Shown here: one piece after another, positions 1 to 9,133 of the stretch
Layout: every line of letters starts with the position of its first letter
Position numbering within the stretch: the stretch's first letter is position 1
NCBI RefSeq assembly: GCF_000744815.1
Contig: NZ_JQMQ01000005.1
Span: 5,599,801-5,663,800 of the forward strand
Length of the DNA stretch: 64,000 nucleotides
Direction: 5' to 3'
From: Phaeacidiphilus oryzae TH49
GTDB taxonomy: Bacteria; Actinomycetota; Actinomycetes; Streptomycetales; Streptomycetaceae
Made by a program: the position numbers and the translations under genes
The notes under the pieces: generated by a model
The model's input: the letters and a program-made list of their open reading frames with translations, nothing else
What the model was told of the DNA's origin: nothing
Database searches by the model: none

Positions 1-730
1 GGAGGTGCTCCACCGCCGGAACGACGGTGAGGACGTCGGAGGCGGAGAACGAGCGGGTCAGCTCGCAGAGCCCGAAGGGGTCGCTGAGGCGCAGCTGGAG
101 CGGGCCCAGGCGGTAGCGGCCGCGCAGGTCGGAGCGCACCCGGTAGGTCACCTCGCGGTGGCCGCGCGGCTCCACCCGGTCCAGGACGAAGCGCGGGCGC
201 GGGCCGAGGACCTGCGGCATTTGGTCCTCCAGCATCAGCACGCCGGTGGGCGTCCGGGAGACGTTGTCCACCCGGAGGAAGGCGCGGGCCTCCTGCCCGG
301 CCGGGACCCGACGGGGCGTCAGCCGCCGTCCGCCGGCCACCCGGAAGCGGGTGCGGACCAGCAGCACGGCTGCCGCCGGGGGCAGCGCGGCGAGGAGCAC
401 CCCGACCCGCAGCAGGGCCGGCTGGCCGAGCGCGTAGGCGCAGACCACGGCGGTGATGCCGGCCGCGGCGAAGGAGCGCCCGCGGGTGGTGAGGCCGCGC
501 AGGGCCATCCGGAAGGCCCGCCAGGTCAGGGCGGGGTGCTGGGACTCGGTCGCCGGGGTCGCGGCGGTCGCGGTGCCCGCAGTGGCCGCGGGCGCCCCGG
601 GGGCCGCCGGCGCCGGCCGGCCCGCGGGGGCGCGGGAGGCCGTCGCGGCCGCGGGGCCGGCGGCTCCCCGCGCCCTCGGCCGCGGGCCTTTCGGGCCGCG
701 GTCATGGGCGCGGGGCGTGGTCCGGGCCAT
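1..730 (-). CDS. DUF58 domain protein, 3' part outside window
   Basis: The start codon ATG lies at 730, one base after the stop of the MoxR ATPase, and the frame stays open to the window edge (about 243 residues visible). The first ~50 residues are rich in Ala, Pro and Arg. Two hydrophobic stretches follow (around residues 72-87 and 92-110), then a beta-rich segment containing GQEARAFLRVDN and LSDPFGL, the usual start of the DUF58 region. DUF58 proteins are commonly encoded beside MoxR ATPases and have von Willebrand A-like folds. The pair is thought to act on membrane or envelope complexes, but the substrate is unknown. Tight spacing implies co-translation with the upstream ATPase. The exact function cannot be inferred. 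Confidence 0.8.
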   Translation of the reverse strand, partial: MARTTPRAHDRGPKGPRPRARGAAGPAAATASRAPAGRPAPAAPGAPAATAGTATAATPATESQHPALTWRAFRMALRGLTTRGRSFAAAGITAVVCAYALGQPALLRVGVLLAALPPAAAVLLVRTRFRVAGGRRLTPRRVPAGQEARAFLRVDNVSRTPTGVLMLEDQMPQVLGPRPRFVLDRVEPRGHREVTYRVRSDLRGRYRLGPLQLRLSDPFGLCELTRSFSASDVLTVVPAVEHL

Positions 731-731
731 C

Positions 732-1832
732 TCAGAGGTGTCCGCGGGAGGCCGGCGCGGGGGCGCCCGGGACGGGCAGGTGGCGGACCAGGTCGGTGAC
801 GACCTCCTCGGGGCTGCGCCGGGTCAGCTGCGCCTCGGCGGTCGGCAGCAGGCGGTGGGCCAGGACGGGGACGGCCAGCTCCTGGAGGTCGTCGGGGAGG
901 ACGTAGTCGCGGTCGTCGAGGGCGGCGGCGGCGCGGGCCGCGCGCAGCAGGTGGAGGGTGGCCCGGGGGGAGGCGCCGAGCCGCAGCTCGGCGTGGGTGC
1001 GGGTGGCGGCGACCAGGGAGACCGCGTACCGGCGGAGGTCGTCGGCGACGTACACCTGGCGGACCACGCGGATCAGCCGGAGGACGTCCTCGGCCCGGGC
1101 GACCGGCCGGAGGTCGTCCAGCGGGGAGGCCCCGCCGTGGACGTCCAGCATCGCCAACTCGGCCTCGGGGCCCGGGTAGCCGATGGAGATCCGGGCCATG
1201 AAGCGGTCCCGCTGGGCCTCCGGCAGCGGATAGGTGCCCTCCATCTCCACCGGGTTCTGGGTGGCCACCACCATGAAGGGGGAGGGCAGCGGGTAGGTGG
1301 TGCCGTCCACCGTGACCTGGCGCTCCTCCATCGACTCCAGCAGCGCCGACTGGGTCTTGGGCGAGGCGCGGTTGATCTCGTCGCCGAGCACCACCTGGGC
1401 GAAGATCGCGCCCGGCTTGAACTCGAAGTCCCGGCGGTTCTGGTCGAAGACGCTGGTGCCGGTGATGTCCGAGGGCAGCAGGTCGGGGGTGAACTGGATG
1501 CGGCGGACGCTGCAGTCCAGGGAGCGCGCGAGCGCCTTGGCGAGCATCGTCTTGCCGACCCCGGGGACGTCCTCGATCAGCAGGTGGCCCTCGGCCAGCA
1601 GGACGGTGAGGGCCAGCCGCACGGCCTCCGGCTTGCCCTCGAGGACCGTCTCCACGCTGGCCCGGACCCGGTCGACGACGGCGCCCAGCGGCTCGCCGGC
1701 CGTGCCGCTCTGCGACTCGCCGTCCGCGTCCGGGTCCGCGGCGGCCTCCTGGGACTGGGGCTCCCCGCCGGCTCTGCGGCCGCCGCCGGCGGCCCGTCCG
1801 GAGAGACTCGTGCGCTCGTTGTAGGTCGTCAC
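732..1832 (-). CDS. MoxR family AAA+ ATPase
   Basis: The protein has 366 residues from the GTG start at 1832. That start is chosen because GAGGAG sits 6 bases upstream; an ATG at 1886 would add 18 residues without a comparable site. A low-complexity N-terminus of ~50 residues precedes the AAA+ core. The Walker A motif GVGKT is at about residues 91-95, Walker B is seen in LGDEIN, and the sensor-1 type motif is VATQNP. MoxR ATPases act as chaperone-like remodellers, usually with a DUF58/VWA partner, which here is the next gene downstream. The family call is secure; the client complex is unknown. Confidence 0.9.
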   Translation of the reverse strand: MTTYNERTSLSGRAAGGGRRAGGEPQSQEAAADPDADGESQSGTAGEPLGAVVDRVRASVETVLEGKPEAVRLALTVLLAEGHLLIEDVPGVGKTMLAKALARSLDCSVRRIQFTPDLLPSDITGTSVFDQNRRDFEFKPGAIFAQVVLGDEINRASPKTQSALLESMEERQVTVDGTTYPLPSPFMVVATQNPVEMEGTYPLPEAQRDRFMARISIGYPGPEAELAMLDVHGGASPLDDLRPVARAEDVLRLIRVVRQVYVADDLRRYAVSLVAATRTHAELRLGASPRATLHLLRAARAAAALDDRDYVLPDDLQELAVPVLAHRLLPTAEAQLTRRSPEEVVTDLVRHLPVPGAPAPASRGHL

Positions 1833-1970
1833 CCGCTGCTCCTCGGCGATCCCGGTGCGCCGCGGCGACGGCCCACCCGGCCGCACCCGGACTCTCCGGA
1901 TGCGGCTCCGCTGTGAGCATTCTTCCTTGTGGGTGGGACGTAAGTCACCCGTTCGGGTGGGTGCGCCCGC

Positions 1971-2558
1971 TCAGACGACCTCGTTGAGGAGTCCGGTCGA
2001 GACGTCGAAGACGAAGCCCCGGACCTCGTCCCGGTGCGGGATGAAGGGCGAGGTGCGGACCCGGGCCAGCGACTGGCGGACGTCCTGCTCGGCGTCGGTG
2101 AAGGCCTCGACGGCCCACACCGGGCGGATCCCGACCTCGTCCTCCAGCTCCTGGCGGAAGTCCTCGGTGATGCTCTGCATGCCGCAGCCGGTGTGGTGGA
2201 TCAGCACCACGGCCCGGGTGCCCAGGGCGCGCTGACTGATGGTCAGGGAGCGGATGGTGTCGTCGGTGACGACTCCGCCCGCGTTGCGGATGACATGGGC
2301 GTCGCCGAGGCGGAGGCCGAGCGCCGCGTGGGCGTCGATGCGGGCGTCCATACAGGTGACGACGGCGACGTGTTCGACGGGCCGGGCGTCCAGGCCCGCG
2401 GTGTCGAAGTTCGCGGCGTACTCGCGGTTCGCCGCCACGAAGCGGTCGATGACGCTGGGCTGCGCCTGCTCGGTGCCCTGGCCCCCGGTGCTCGCCGCGA
2501 GGCCGGCGAGAGACGGAGTCGGTCGTTGGCTGGAGCCGGAGGATGTGGTCATAGCCAT
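1971..2558 (-). CDS. Beta-class carbonic anhydrase
   Basis: The product (~195 residues) should interconvert CO2 and bicarbonate with zinc. The beta-class ligands are visible: Cys69 with the Asp71-Arg73 dyad (CMDAR), then His122 and Cys125 (HHTGC). The first ~30 residues are Ser/Thr/Gln-rich and probably disordered. ATG codons at 2558 and 2552 are both possible; a GGGGGCGG stretch lies a few bases upstream of 2558. The gene is convergent with nothing and stands alone between the MoxR pair and the division cluster. A similar gene often sits near this cluster in Streptomyces. Confidence 0.87.
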   Translation of the reverse strand: MAMTTSSGSSQRPTPSLAGLAASTGGQGTEQAQPSVIDRFVAANREYAANFDTAGLDARPVEHVAVVTCMDARIDAHAALGLRLGDAHVIRNAGGVVTDDTIRSLTISQRALGTRAVVLIHHTGCGMQSITEDFRQELEDEVGIRPVWAVEAFTDAEQDVRQSLARVRTSPFIPHRDEVRGFVFDVSTGLLNEVV

Positions 2559-3137
2559 GACGTTATCCGCCCCCGGGGGCGCGTACCCGCGCGGAGGGGG
2601 CGCTTGGCGGCCGTTGTGAGCAGCGGCACAGTCCGGTGCGACGGGTCGGCGCGGGCGCGGAGTCGACGCCGGCCGCGCGGGCCGCGCCTGGACAGGACCG
2701 GAGGTGGGCCCCGACACGGCCCGGGGCGTGCTCCGTTCGCGTGGGGCGCGGGAGTCGTCGAACGCGCCTCAAACCCCGTCTGAGCTGTGACGATGTCTCA
2801 AGCGCACCCGTTCGGCGGGTGATTGACCGGGGCAGGCCGTGGAGTAGAGTGACGCCGCACGGTCAGCGAGGCCGAGAAGGGCCTGGTGAGGCCGGTGATG
2901 AGGAACTGACGGCCTGTCAATGCGGCCCCGGCACGCACGGCTTGGCCTCCTCCCGCTCAACCTCCGGCTGACGTCCCTTCCCCGGCGCCAGACGGCGGGC
3001 CTTCCCCGGATGAGCGGGCGGGGACCTGGCAGTACGTACCCTGGTCGCAGCCTACGTACCCTTCCCCAGCTCTCGGACCCGCTGGAGCAGGGACACCCCA
3101 TTACGCACCGAGGGGCCACCGAACCCATGATGAGCCC
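2559..3137 (+). promoter_or_regulatory. Non-coding leader region of the division and cell wall cluster
   Basis: This ~580-base gap holds no convincing gene; no mraZ is present before rsmH. It contains a sigma-70-like promoter (separate entry), which implies a leader of about 280 bases. The leader has a direct repeat TACGTACCCT at 3033-3042 and 3053-3062, exactly 20 bases apart. A conserved structured RNA, the mraW motif, has been described upstream of mraW (rsmH) in some Actinobacteria. I cannot fold or match it here, so that identity is only a possibility. A 73-codon open frame ending at 3141 has poor codon bias and is not accepted as a gene. Confidence 0.45.
2823..2850 (+). promoter_or_regulatory. 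Probable housekeeping promoter of the rsmH operon
   Basis: The -35 box TTGACC (2823-2828) and -10 box TAGAGT (2845-2850) are separated by 16 bases. Both match the vegetative consensus well for this GC-rich background. Transcription would begin near 2857 and run into rsmH at 3138. Confidence 0.6.
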
Positions 3138-4166
3138 ATGACCAGCAGCGGCAGCAGTACCAGCAGTGGCGCCGGCGGCGAAGGCCGCCCGGAGGCCGCG
3201 GAGGGGCCCCGGCACGTCCCGGTGATGCTGCAGCGCTGCCTCGACCTCCTCGGCCCGGCGCTGGCCGAGCCCGGGGCGGTGGTGGTCGACGCGACCCTCG
3301 GCCTGGGCGGGCACAGCGAGGCGCTGCTCTCCACCTTCCCCGCCGCACGGCTGGTCGGCATCGACCGTGATCCGGCCGCGCTGAAGCTGTCCGCCGAGCG
3401 GCTCGCGCCGTTCGGCGACCGGGCGACCCTGGTGCACGCCGTCTACGACGAGATCCCGGAGGTGCTGGCCCGCCTCGGGATCGCCCGGGTGCAGGGCGTG
3501 CTGATGGACCTCGGCGTCTCCTCCATGCAACTGGACGAGGCGGACCGGGGGTTCGCGTACGCCCAGGACGCGCCGCTGGACATGCGGATGGACCAGACGC
3601 GGGGGATCAGCGCGGCCGAGGTGCTCAACACCTACTCGCACGGCGACCTGGCCCGGATCCTGAAGGTGTACGGCGAGGAGCGGTTCGCCGGGAAGATCGC
3701 CAGCGCGGTCCTCAGGGAGCGCGAGAAGGAACCGTTCACCACCAGCGCGCGTCTTGTCGAGCTGGTGCGGAACTCGATTCCGGCGGCGGCCAGGCGCACC
3801 GGGGGGAACCCGGCGAAGCGCACCTTCCAGGCGCTGCGGATCGAGGTCAACGGGGAGCTGGCGGTCCTGGACCGGGCGGTCCCGGGAGCACTGGACGCGC
3901 TGGCGGTGGGGGGCCGGATCGTGGTGATGTCCTATCAGTCCCTCGAGGACCGGCTGGTGAAGCAGTACTTCGCGGTCGGCGCGCGGAACTCCGCGCCGCC
4001 GGACCTGCCGGTGGTCCCGGAGGAGCACATGCCCTGGCTCAAGCTGCTCACCAGGGGTGCCGAGCTGCCCTCCGAGGAGGAGCTGGCGGAGAACCGGCGG
4101 GCGGCGCCGGCGCGGCTGCGCGCGGCCCAGCGGGTCCGTGAGACACAGCGGGTGCGCGAGGCGTAG
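3138..4166 (+). CDS. rsmH: 16S rRNA (cytosine-1402 N4)-methyltransferase
   Basis: RsmH (MraW) methylates N4 of C1402 in the 16S rRNA decoding centre using S-adenosylmethionine. The 342-residue length is normal. The substrate-pocket region begins HVPVMLQR around residue 26, the SAM motif [11 protein letters not shown] follows, and the later family motif [12 protein letters not shown] is present. The first ~20 residues are Ser/Gly/Glu-rich and variable. The ribosome site is weak: GAGGGG lies about 22 bases upstream. This is the first gene of the cluster, and ftsL starts 17 bases after its stop. Confidence 0.95.
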   Translation: MTSSGSSTSSGAGGEGRPEAAEGPRHVPVMLQRCLDLLGPALAEPGAVVVDATLGLGGHSEALLSTFPAARLVGIDRDPAALKLSAERLAPFGDRATLVHAVYDEIPEVLARLGIARVQGVLMDLGVSSMQLDEADRGFAYAQDAPLDMRMDQTRGISAAEVLNTYSHGDLARILKVYGEERFAGKIASAVLREREKEPFTTSARLVELVRNSIPAAARRTGGNPAKRTFQALRIEVNGELAVLDRAVPGALDALAVGGRIVVMSYQSLEDRLVKQYFAVGARNSAPPDLPVVPEEHMPWLKLLTRGAELPSEEELAENRRAAPARLRAAQRVRETQRVREA

Positions 4167-4182
4167 GGAGCGGGGGCGGCGG

Positions 4183-4797
4183 GTGACGGACGGCGTGACG
4201 CAGGGGACGGCGGGCCCGGTGCGGCGGACGCGGCAGGGCGCGACCGGGACCCGGGGAGCGACGCGGGGGCGGGCCCCGTTCATGCTGCTGGTGATGGTGC
4301 TGCTGGCCGGCGGCCTGATCGGGCTGCTGATGCTGAACACGGCGCTGAACCAGGGCTCCTTCCAGCTGACCAGGCTGCAGAAGCAGACCAGCCAGTACAC
4401 CGACCAGCAGCAGGGGCTGCAGCAGCAGTTGGACCAGAAGTCCGCGCCGGGGGCGCTGGCCTCGCAGGCGCGCCGGCTGGGGATGGTGCCGGGCGGGGAC
4501 CCGGCCTTCCTCTCCCCGGACGGCTCGGTCGCCGGGGAGGCGGGCCGGGTCAGCGGATCCGGGGTGCCGGCGGCGCGGCTGAGCGGACCGGCGTCCGCGC
4601 CTGCGGCCGGGTCAGGGTCCGCGTCCGCGTCCACCTCCGCTGCGGCGTCCGGGTCCGCCTCGGTGGCGCCCTCCGCCTCGGCCACCGCGCGGCCCGGCGC
4701 CTCGCCCGGCGCCGGCGCCTCCGCCGCGCCGGCGCATCCGATCCGCCAGCCCGCGACCGCCCCGTCCGCGACCCCGCAGGGGAGCCCCGTCCGATGA
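4183..4797 (+). CDS. ftsL: FtsL-like septum formation protein
   Basis: This is a bitopic membrane protein of 204 residues from the GTG at 4183, with GGGAG about 12 bases upstream. It has a basic cytoplasmic tail, one membrane segment (about residues 33-51), then a Gln-rich coiled-coil region (LQKQTSQY onward) typical of FtsL/DivIC-like proteins. FtsL joins FtsQ and DivIC in the divisome and helps activate FtsW-FtsI. The C-terminal third is an Ala/Ser/Pro-rich low-complexity tail and is not conserved. Its stop overlaps an ATG at 4794 (ATGA), the likely original start of ftsI. Identity rests on position and topology. Confidence 0.85.
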   Translation: MTDGVTQGTAGPVRRTRQGATGTRGATRGRAPFMLLVMVLLAGGLIGLLMLNTALNQGSFQLTRLQKQTSQYTDQQQGLQQQLDQKSAPGALASQARRLGMVPGGDPAFLSPDGSVAGEAGRVSGSGVPAARLSGPASAPAAGSGSASASTSAAASGSASVAPSASATARPGASPGAGASAAPAHPIRQPATAPSATPQGSPVR

Positions 4798-5272
4798 CCC
4801 CGCCGAACCGCCCCGGCCCGCCCTGGGACCCCGAGGACTGGGAGCCCCAGGCCTCCCCCCGCGAGGACGCGCCCCGGCCCCGCCGTTCCGGCCCGCGCCG
4901 GACTCCGGCCTCCGATGCCTCGCCGGCCGAGGGCCCTCGCAGGGAGCCGCCCGCCCGCCCGCCCTCGTCCGAGCGCCGCCCGCGCCGGGCGGCGGACGGC
5001 GAGGCCCCGCCGCCGCGCCGCCCGAGTCCCCGCCGGGGCCAGGACCGGCCGCCACGCCCTCGCCCGGCGACGCCGGCGCGCCCCGGCGCCGGAGCCCCGG
5101 CCGCTCCGGGCCCGCCGCCTCCTCCGCCGGCGGCCGCTCGCGCCCGGCCGAGGGCGGCCAGGCCGCCACGCCGCCGCGCCGGCCGGCTGCGAACCGGGGC
5201 TCCGCCTCCGGGGCCGGTGGGTCCGGGCGGTCCGGGCCGGGGCGGCGGAGCGACGGCCGGGGCCCGCGGGCG
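4794..5272 (+). other. ftsI: N-terminal extension of ftsI, out of frame in this sequence
   Basis: The ATG at 4794 overlaps the ftsL stop and opens a Pro/Arg-rich acidic-basic frame with almost perfect G/C third positions up to about 5020. From about 5006 the good codon bias moves to the frame of the downstream ftsI core and continues without a break through 5273. The switch occurs in GGCCCCGCCGCCGCG (about 5003-5020). Adding one base there would join both parts into a protein of ~816 residues. I infer a one-base deletion (sequencing or real). Otherwise translation must begin at 5273. Confidence 0.7.
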
Positions 5273-7243
5273 GTGCCCGGAGCGCGGCAGGAGAAGGCCG
5301 GGGCCGGCACGGTGTACCGGCGGGGGCGCCCGGTCGCGGCCGCGGCCCGGCTCGCTCGGGCCCCGCGCACGGTGGTGCTGGCGGATCCGCGGAAGCGGCT
5401 GCGGGCCGCGCTGATCGTCTTCGGCCTCGTGCTCTCGCTCTTCGTGGGCCGGCTGGCGCAGCTGCAGTTCCTGGACGCCTCGGCGCTCGCCGCGGACGCC
5501 GCGGTCAACCGGTATGTGGAGGTCGCGCTGCCCGCGCAGCGCGGATCGATCACGGACGCCTCGGGCGCGGTGCTGGCCGCCACCGTCGACGCCTACGACG
5601 TCACCGCGGACCCGTACTACTTCTCGGCCGCGCAGGCGCATGTGGACGACGCGCCCCAGCGCGCGGCGGCGCTCCTCGCGCCACTGCTCAAGGTCGACGC
5701 CGCGACCCTCGCCCGGAAGCTGACCTACGACGGCCCCGGCGACCGCTACCAGCTGCTGGCCCGTCAGGTGGACCCGCAGACCTGGAACAAGATCAAGGCC
5801 CTGGTGGTCCAGGAGCAGACGAACGCCGGCACCGGCAGCTGCCTGGTGCAGCAGAACGCCGCCGCGAAGGCCGGCGCCGCGGGCCGGCTGACCGACCCCT
5901 CCTGCGCGAACCTGCTGGCCGGCCTCGTCCCGCAGGACGACCCCAAGCGGGTCTACCCGGAGGGCGGCCTCGCCTCCAACCTCCTCGGCTTCGTGGACTC
6001 CACCGGCAGCGGCGCCGGCGGGCTGGAACTGCAGTTCCAGAAGGAGCTGGCGGGGCAGCCGGGCAAGCTCCACTACGCCCAGTCCAACGGCCGCGAGGTG
6101 CCGACCGCGGGCCAGCAGCGGCAGGCCCCGGTACCCGGCACCGACTACCGGCTGACGATCGACCAGGACATCCAGTGGGCCGCCCAGCAGGCGATCAGCG
6201 GCGAGGTGGCCAAGGCCGGCGCCCAGTCGGGGTACGTGGTGGTACAGGACGTCACGACCGGGAAGGTGCTGGCGATGGCCACCGCACCCGGATTCGACCC
6301 CAACGACCTCACCCACGCCAGCGCCGCCGACCTGGGCAACCCCGCCCTGAGCGACGCCTACGAGCCGGGCAGCGTCAGCAAGCTGATGACGATGGCCGCG
6401 CTGCTGGAGCAGAACGCGGCCACCCCCACCACCCATGTCACCGTCCCGGGCGCGCTGCCCCGGGCCGGCCGCTACTTCCACGACGACGTACCGCACGACA
6501 CCTGGCACCTCACCCTCAACGGGGTGCTCGCCAAGTCCTCGAACATCGGCACCATCCTGGCCTCCGAGCACCTGGGCAGGACCCAGCAGCAGGCGGACGC
6601 GGTGCTCTACAGCTATCTGAAGAAGTTCGGCATCGGCTCGCCGACCGGTCTCGGCTTCCCCGGCGAGACCCCCGGGATCCTCGCCAAGCCGCAGAACTGG
6701 AACGCGGCCCAGCAGTACACCATCCCGTTCGGCCAGGGCCTGAGCGTGAACGCCCTGCAGACCACCTCGGTGTACTCGACCATCGCCAACGGCGGGGTGC
6801 GGATCCAGCCCTCGCTGGTGGAGGGCAGCACCGGGCCGGACGGTCGGTACGTGCCGGCGCCCGCGCCGGCCAGGACCAGGGTGGTCAGCGAGAAGACCGC
6901 GAAGAGCCTGGCCGAGATGCTGGAGTCGGTGGTGTCCAGCGAGGAGGGCACCGGCGCCGCGGCCCAGATCCCCGGCTACCTGGTCGCGGGCAAGACCGGG
7001 ACGGCCAACCGGGTCGATCCGCAGACCGGCCGGTACAAGGGCTACACCTCCTCGTTCATCGGCTTCGCTCCGGCGGACAGGCCGCGGGTGACCGTCTCCT
7101 GCGTCATCCAGAACCCCAAGAACGGACATTTCGGCGGCCAGTTGTGCGGACCGGTCTTCAAGAAGGTGATGGAGTTCGCGCTGCAGAGTTTGGACGTGCC
7201 GCCGACCGGGGCGACCCCGCCGAACCTTCCGGTGGACTGGTGA
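5273..7243 (+). CDS. ftsI: Septal peptidoglycan transpeptidase FtsI (PBP3, class B)
   Basis: FtsI cross-links septal peptidoglycan and works with the glycosyltransferase FtsW. The uninterrupted frame from GTG 5273 gives 656 residues, close to the usual actinomycete size. It has a basic tail, a membrane anchor (about residues 43-62), a dimerisation domain (AQRGSITD onward) and the transpeptidase domain. The catalytic motifs are SVSK (Ser367-Lys370), SSN (422-424) and KTG (574-576). The GTG at 5273 has no clear ribosome site, and coding bias continues upstream of it, so the true start is probably the ATG at 4794 with a frameshift (see preceding entry). ftsL is immediately upstream and murE follows. 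Confidence 0.93.
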   Translation: MPGARQEKAGAGTVYRRGRPVAAAARLARAPRTVVLADPRKRLRAALIVFGLVLSLFVGRLAQLQFLDASALAADAAVNRYVEVALPAQRGSITDASGAVLAATVDAYDVTADPYYFSAAQAHVDDAPQRAAALLAPLLKVDAATLARKLTYDGPGDRYQLLARQVDPQTWNKIKALVVQEQTNAGTGSCLVQQNAAAKAGAAGRLTDPSCANLLAGLVPQDDPKRVYPEGGLASNLLGFVDSTGSGAGGLELQFQKELAGQPGKLHYAQSNGREVPTAGQQRQAPVPGTDYRLTIDQDIQWAAQQAISGEVAKAGAQSGYVVVQDVTTGKVLAMATAPGFDPNDLTHASAADLGNPALSDAYEPGSVSKLMTMAALLEQNAATPTTHVTVPGALPRAGRYFHDDVPHDTWHLTLNGVLAKSSNIGTILASEHLGRTQQQADAVLYSYLKKFGIGSPTGLGFPGETPGILAKPQNWNAAQQYTIPFGQGLSVNALQTTSVYSTIANGGVRIQPSLVEGSTGPDGRYVPAPAPARTRVVSEKTAKSLAEMLESVVSSEEGTGAAAQIPGYLVAGKTGTANRVDPQTGRYKGYTSSFIGFAPADRPRVTVSCVIQNPKNGHFGGQLCGPVFKKVMEFALQSLDVPPTGATPPNLPVDW

Positions 7244-7336
7244 GCGGCGTGCGGGCGGGCGGCCCGGCAGCGGACCCCGGGACGGGCCGGACGGCCCCGG
7301 CGGCGACGGCATCGGGGGCTGACAGCGTGACCTCAC

Positions 7337-7367
7337 TTGGCTCTCACGGGGTGGGTCCGGGTAACCT
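7337..7367 (+). promoter_or_regulatory. Leaderless-type promoter of murE
   Basis: The -10 element TAACCT (7362-7367) ends seven bases before the GTG at 7375. A TTGGCT at 7337-7342 is a loose -35 with a long (19-base) spacer. This geometry fits transcription starting at the start codon. It supports internal transcription of the murE part of the cluster and decides the murE start. Confidence 0.5.
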
Positions 7368-7374
7368 CACCGCC

Positions 7375-9066
7375 GTGCCGAAACGTGATCACGACGATCT
7401 CTCCAAGACCTCCGTACCGCCGCGTCCCGCGTTCGTGCGGGCGACGGCGCTGAGCGAGATCGCGGCGCGGCTCGACCTTCCGGCGCCCGCGGTACCCGCT
7501 GACGGCGAGTCGACCGGCGAGTCGGCCCGCGAGCCGGCCGGGGGGCCCGCGGCGGCCGGGCAGGACGTGCTGGTCTCCGGGATCACCCACGACTCGCGCG
7601 CGGTCCGCCCCGGCGACGTCTACGCCGCCCTGCCCGGAGCCAACGTCCACGGCGCCGACTTCGCCGCGCAGGCCGCGAAGAGCGGCGCGGTGGCCCTGCT
7701 GACCGACGAGGAGGGCGCCCGCCGGGCCCGCGAGGCCGGCGTCCGGCTGCCCGCCCTGGTCCTCCCCGAGCCGCGCCGGGCGCTCGGCGCGATCGCCGCC
7801 GAGGTGTACGGGCGGCCGGCGGACCGGCTGCTCTCCATCGGCATCACCGGCACCAACGGCAAGACCACCACCGCGTATCTGGTCGAGGGCGGCCTTCTCG
7901 GCGCCGGCCGCACCCCCGGGGTGCTCGGCACGGTCGAGATGCGGGTCGGCTCCTCCCGGATCAAGAGCGAGCGCACCACCCCCGAGGCCACCGACCTCCA
8001 CGCGGTCCTCGGCGTGATGGCGGAGAGCGGCGCGGACGCGGTGGCGATGGAGGTGTCCAGCCACGCCCTGGTCTTCGGCCGGGTGGACGGAGTGGTCTAC
8101 GACGTCGCCGTCTTCAACAACCTGACGCCGGAGCACCTGGACTTCCATGCCGACATGGAGGACTACTTCCAGGCCAAGGCCTCGCTCTTCACCCCCGGGC
8201 GCAGCCGCCGAGGGGTCGTCAACCTCGATGACGGGTACGGCCGGAGGCTCGCCGAGGGGGAGTCCAAGGTGCCGGTGGTGACCTTCTCCGCGACCGGCGA
8301 CCCGGCCGCCGACTGGCGCGCCGAGGACGTCCGGCTCGGGCCGCTGGGCTCGGACTTCACCGTCATCGGACCGGACGGCGCGCGCGCCGAGGCGCACGCG
8401 CCGATCGCCGGGCCGTTCAACGTGGCCAACGCGCTGGCCGCGATCGCCGCCCTGGTCGAGGCCGGGCTGCCGCTGGAGCAGGTCGCCGCCGGGGTGGCGG
8501 CCGTGCCCGGGGTGCCCGGACGGCTGGAGCGGGTGACCGTCGAGGGCATGGCCCAGCCCTACCTGGCCGTGGTCGACTACGCGCACAAGCCGGACGCCCT
8601 GGAGGCGGTGCTGCGCTCGCTGCGCGAGGTCACCAAGGGAGAACTGCACGTGGTGATCGGCTGCGGCGGCGACCGCGACCCGCACAAACGCGGGCCGATG
8701 GGCGCCATCGCCGCGCGACTCGCCGACACCGCCGTGCTGACCAGTGACAACCCCCGGTCCGAGGACCCGCTGGCGATCCTCGCCGCGATGCTCGCCGGGG
8801 CTGTCGACGTACCGGAAGAGGAGCGGGGCGCGGTCCTGGTCGAACCCGACCGGGGCCGGGCCGTCGCCGCCGCCGTCGCCCGCGCCCACGCGGGGGACAC
8901 CGTACTGGTGGCCGGAAAGGGCCATGAGCTGGGCCAGTACGTGCGCGGCGAGACCCGCCCCTTCGACGACCGGGCGGTCCTGCGCGAGGCGATCCGCTCA
9001 CACGGGCACCCGCACGCCCACGACCGCCCCCGACACGCCGGATACGGCGTCCGACCTGCCGAATGA
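7375..9066 (+). CDS. murE: UDP-MurNAc-tripeptide synthetase MurE
   Basis: MurE adds the third amino acid to UDP-MurNAc-L-Ala-D-Glu in the cytoplasm; in streptomycetes this is LL-diaminopimelate. The protein has 563 residues from GTG 7375. Motifs are the substrate-binding HDSRAVRPGD, the ATP loop GTNGKTTT (about residues 158-165) and DNPRSEDP near the C-terminus, the motif linked to diaminopimelate specificity. A GTG at 7327 is also in frame but lies inside the promoter-like sequence. The same frame stays open far upstream through ftsI, which is an artefact of high GC. Confidence 0.95.
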   Translation: MPKRDHDDLSKTSVPPRPAFVRATALSEIAARLDLPAPAVPADGESTGESAREPAGGPAAAGQDVLVSGITHDSRAVRPGDVYAALPGANVHGADFAAQAAKSGAVALLTDEEGARRAREAGVRLPALVLPEPRRALGAIAAEVYGRPADRLLSIGITGTNGKTTTAYLVEGGLLGAGRTPGVLGTVEMRVGSSRIKSERTTPEATDLHAVLGVMAESGADAVAMEVSSHALVFGRVDGVVYDVAVFNNLTPEHLDFHADMEDYFQAKASLFTPGRSRRGVVNLDDGYGRRLAEGESKVPVVTFSATGDPAADWRAEDVRLGPLGSDFTVIGPDGARAEAHAPIAGPFNVANALAAIAALVEAGLPLEQVAAGVAAVPGVPGRLERVTVEGMAQPYLAVVDYAHKPDALEAVLRSLREVTKGELHVVIGCGGDRDPHKRGPMGAIAARLADTAVLTSDNPRSEDPLAILAAMLAGAVDVPEEERGAVLVEPDRGRAVAAAVARAHAGDTVLVAGKGHELGQYVRGETRPFDDRAVLREAIRSHGHPHAHDRPRHAGYGVRPAE

Positions 9067-9133
9067 CGGCCCGTCAGCCCCGTGCTGGCCGGCGGACGCC
9101 GCGGCGCGCACCACGCCAAGGAGTAGAGACCAC

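Noticed and set aside
2920-3141. A 73-codon upstream frame overlapping the rsmH start (ATGA)
   Set aside because: Poor codon bias, no ribosome site and no recognisable content; the overlap is probably chance.
5003-5025. Programmed -1 frameshift in ftsI
   Set aside because: No slippery heptamer or downstream pseudoknot is evident, and three other genes show the same C/G-run defect.
4550-7336. A 928-codon minus-strand frame over ftsI
   Set aside because: Antisense shadow of ftsI; no domain is visible.
4915-7374. murE starting thousands of bases upstream in an open frame through ftsI
   Set aside because: The upstream part has shadow composition, and a promoter-like box and GTG mark the real start near 7375.
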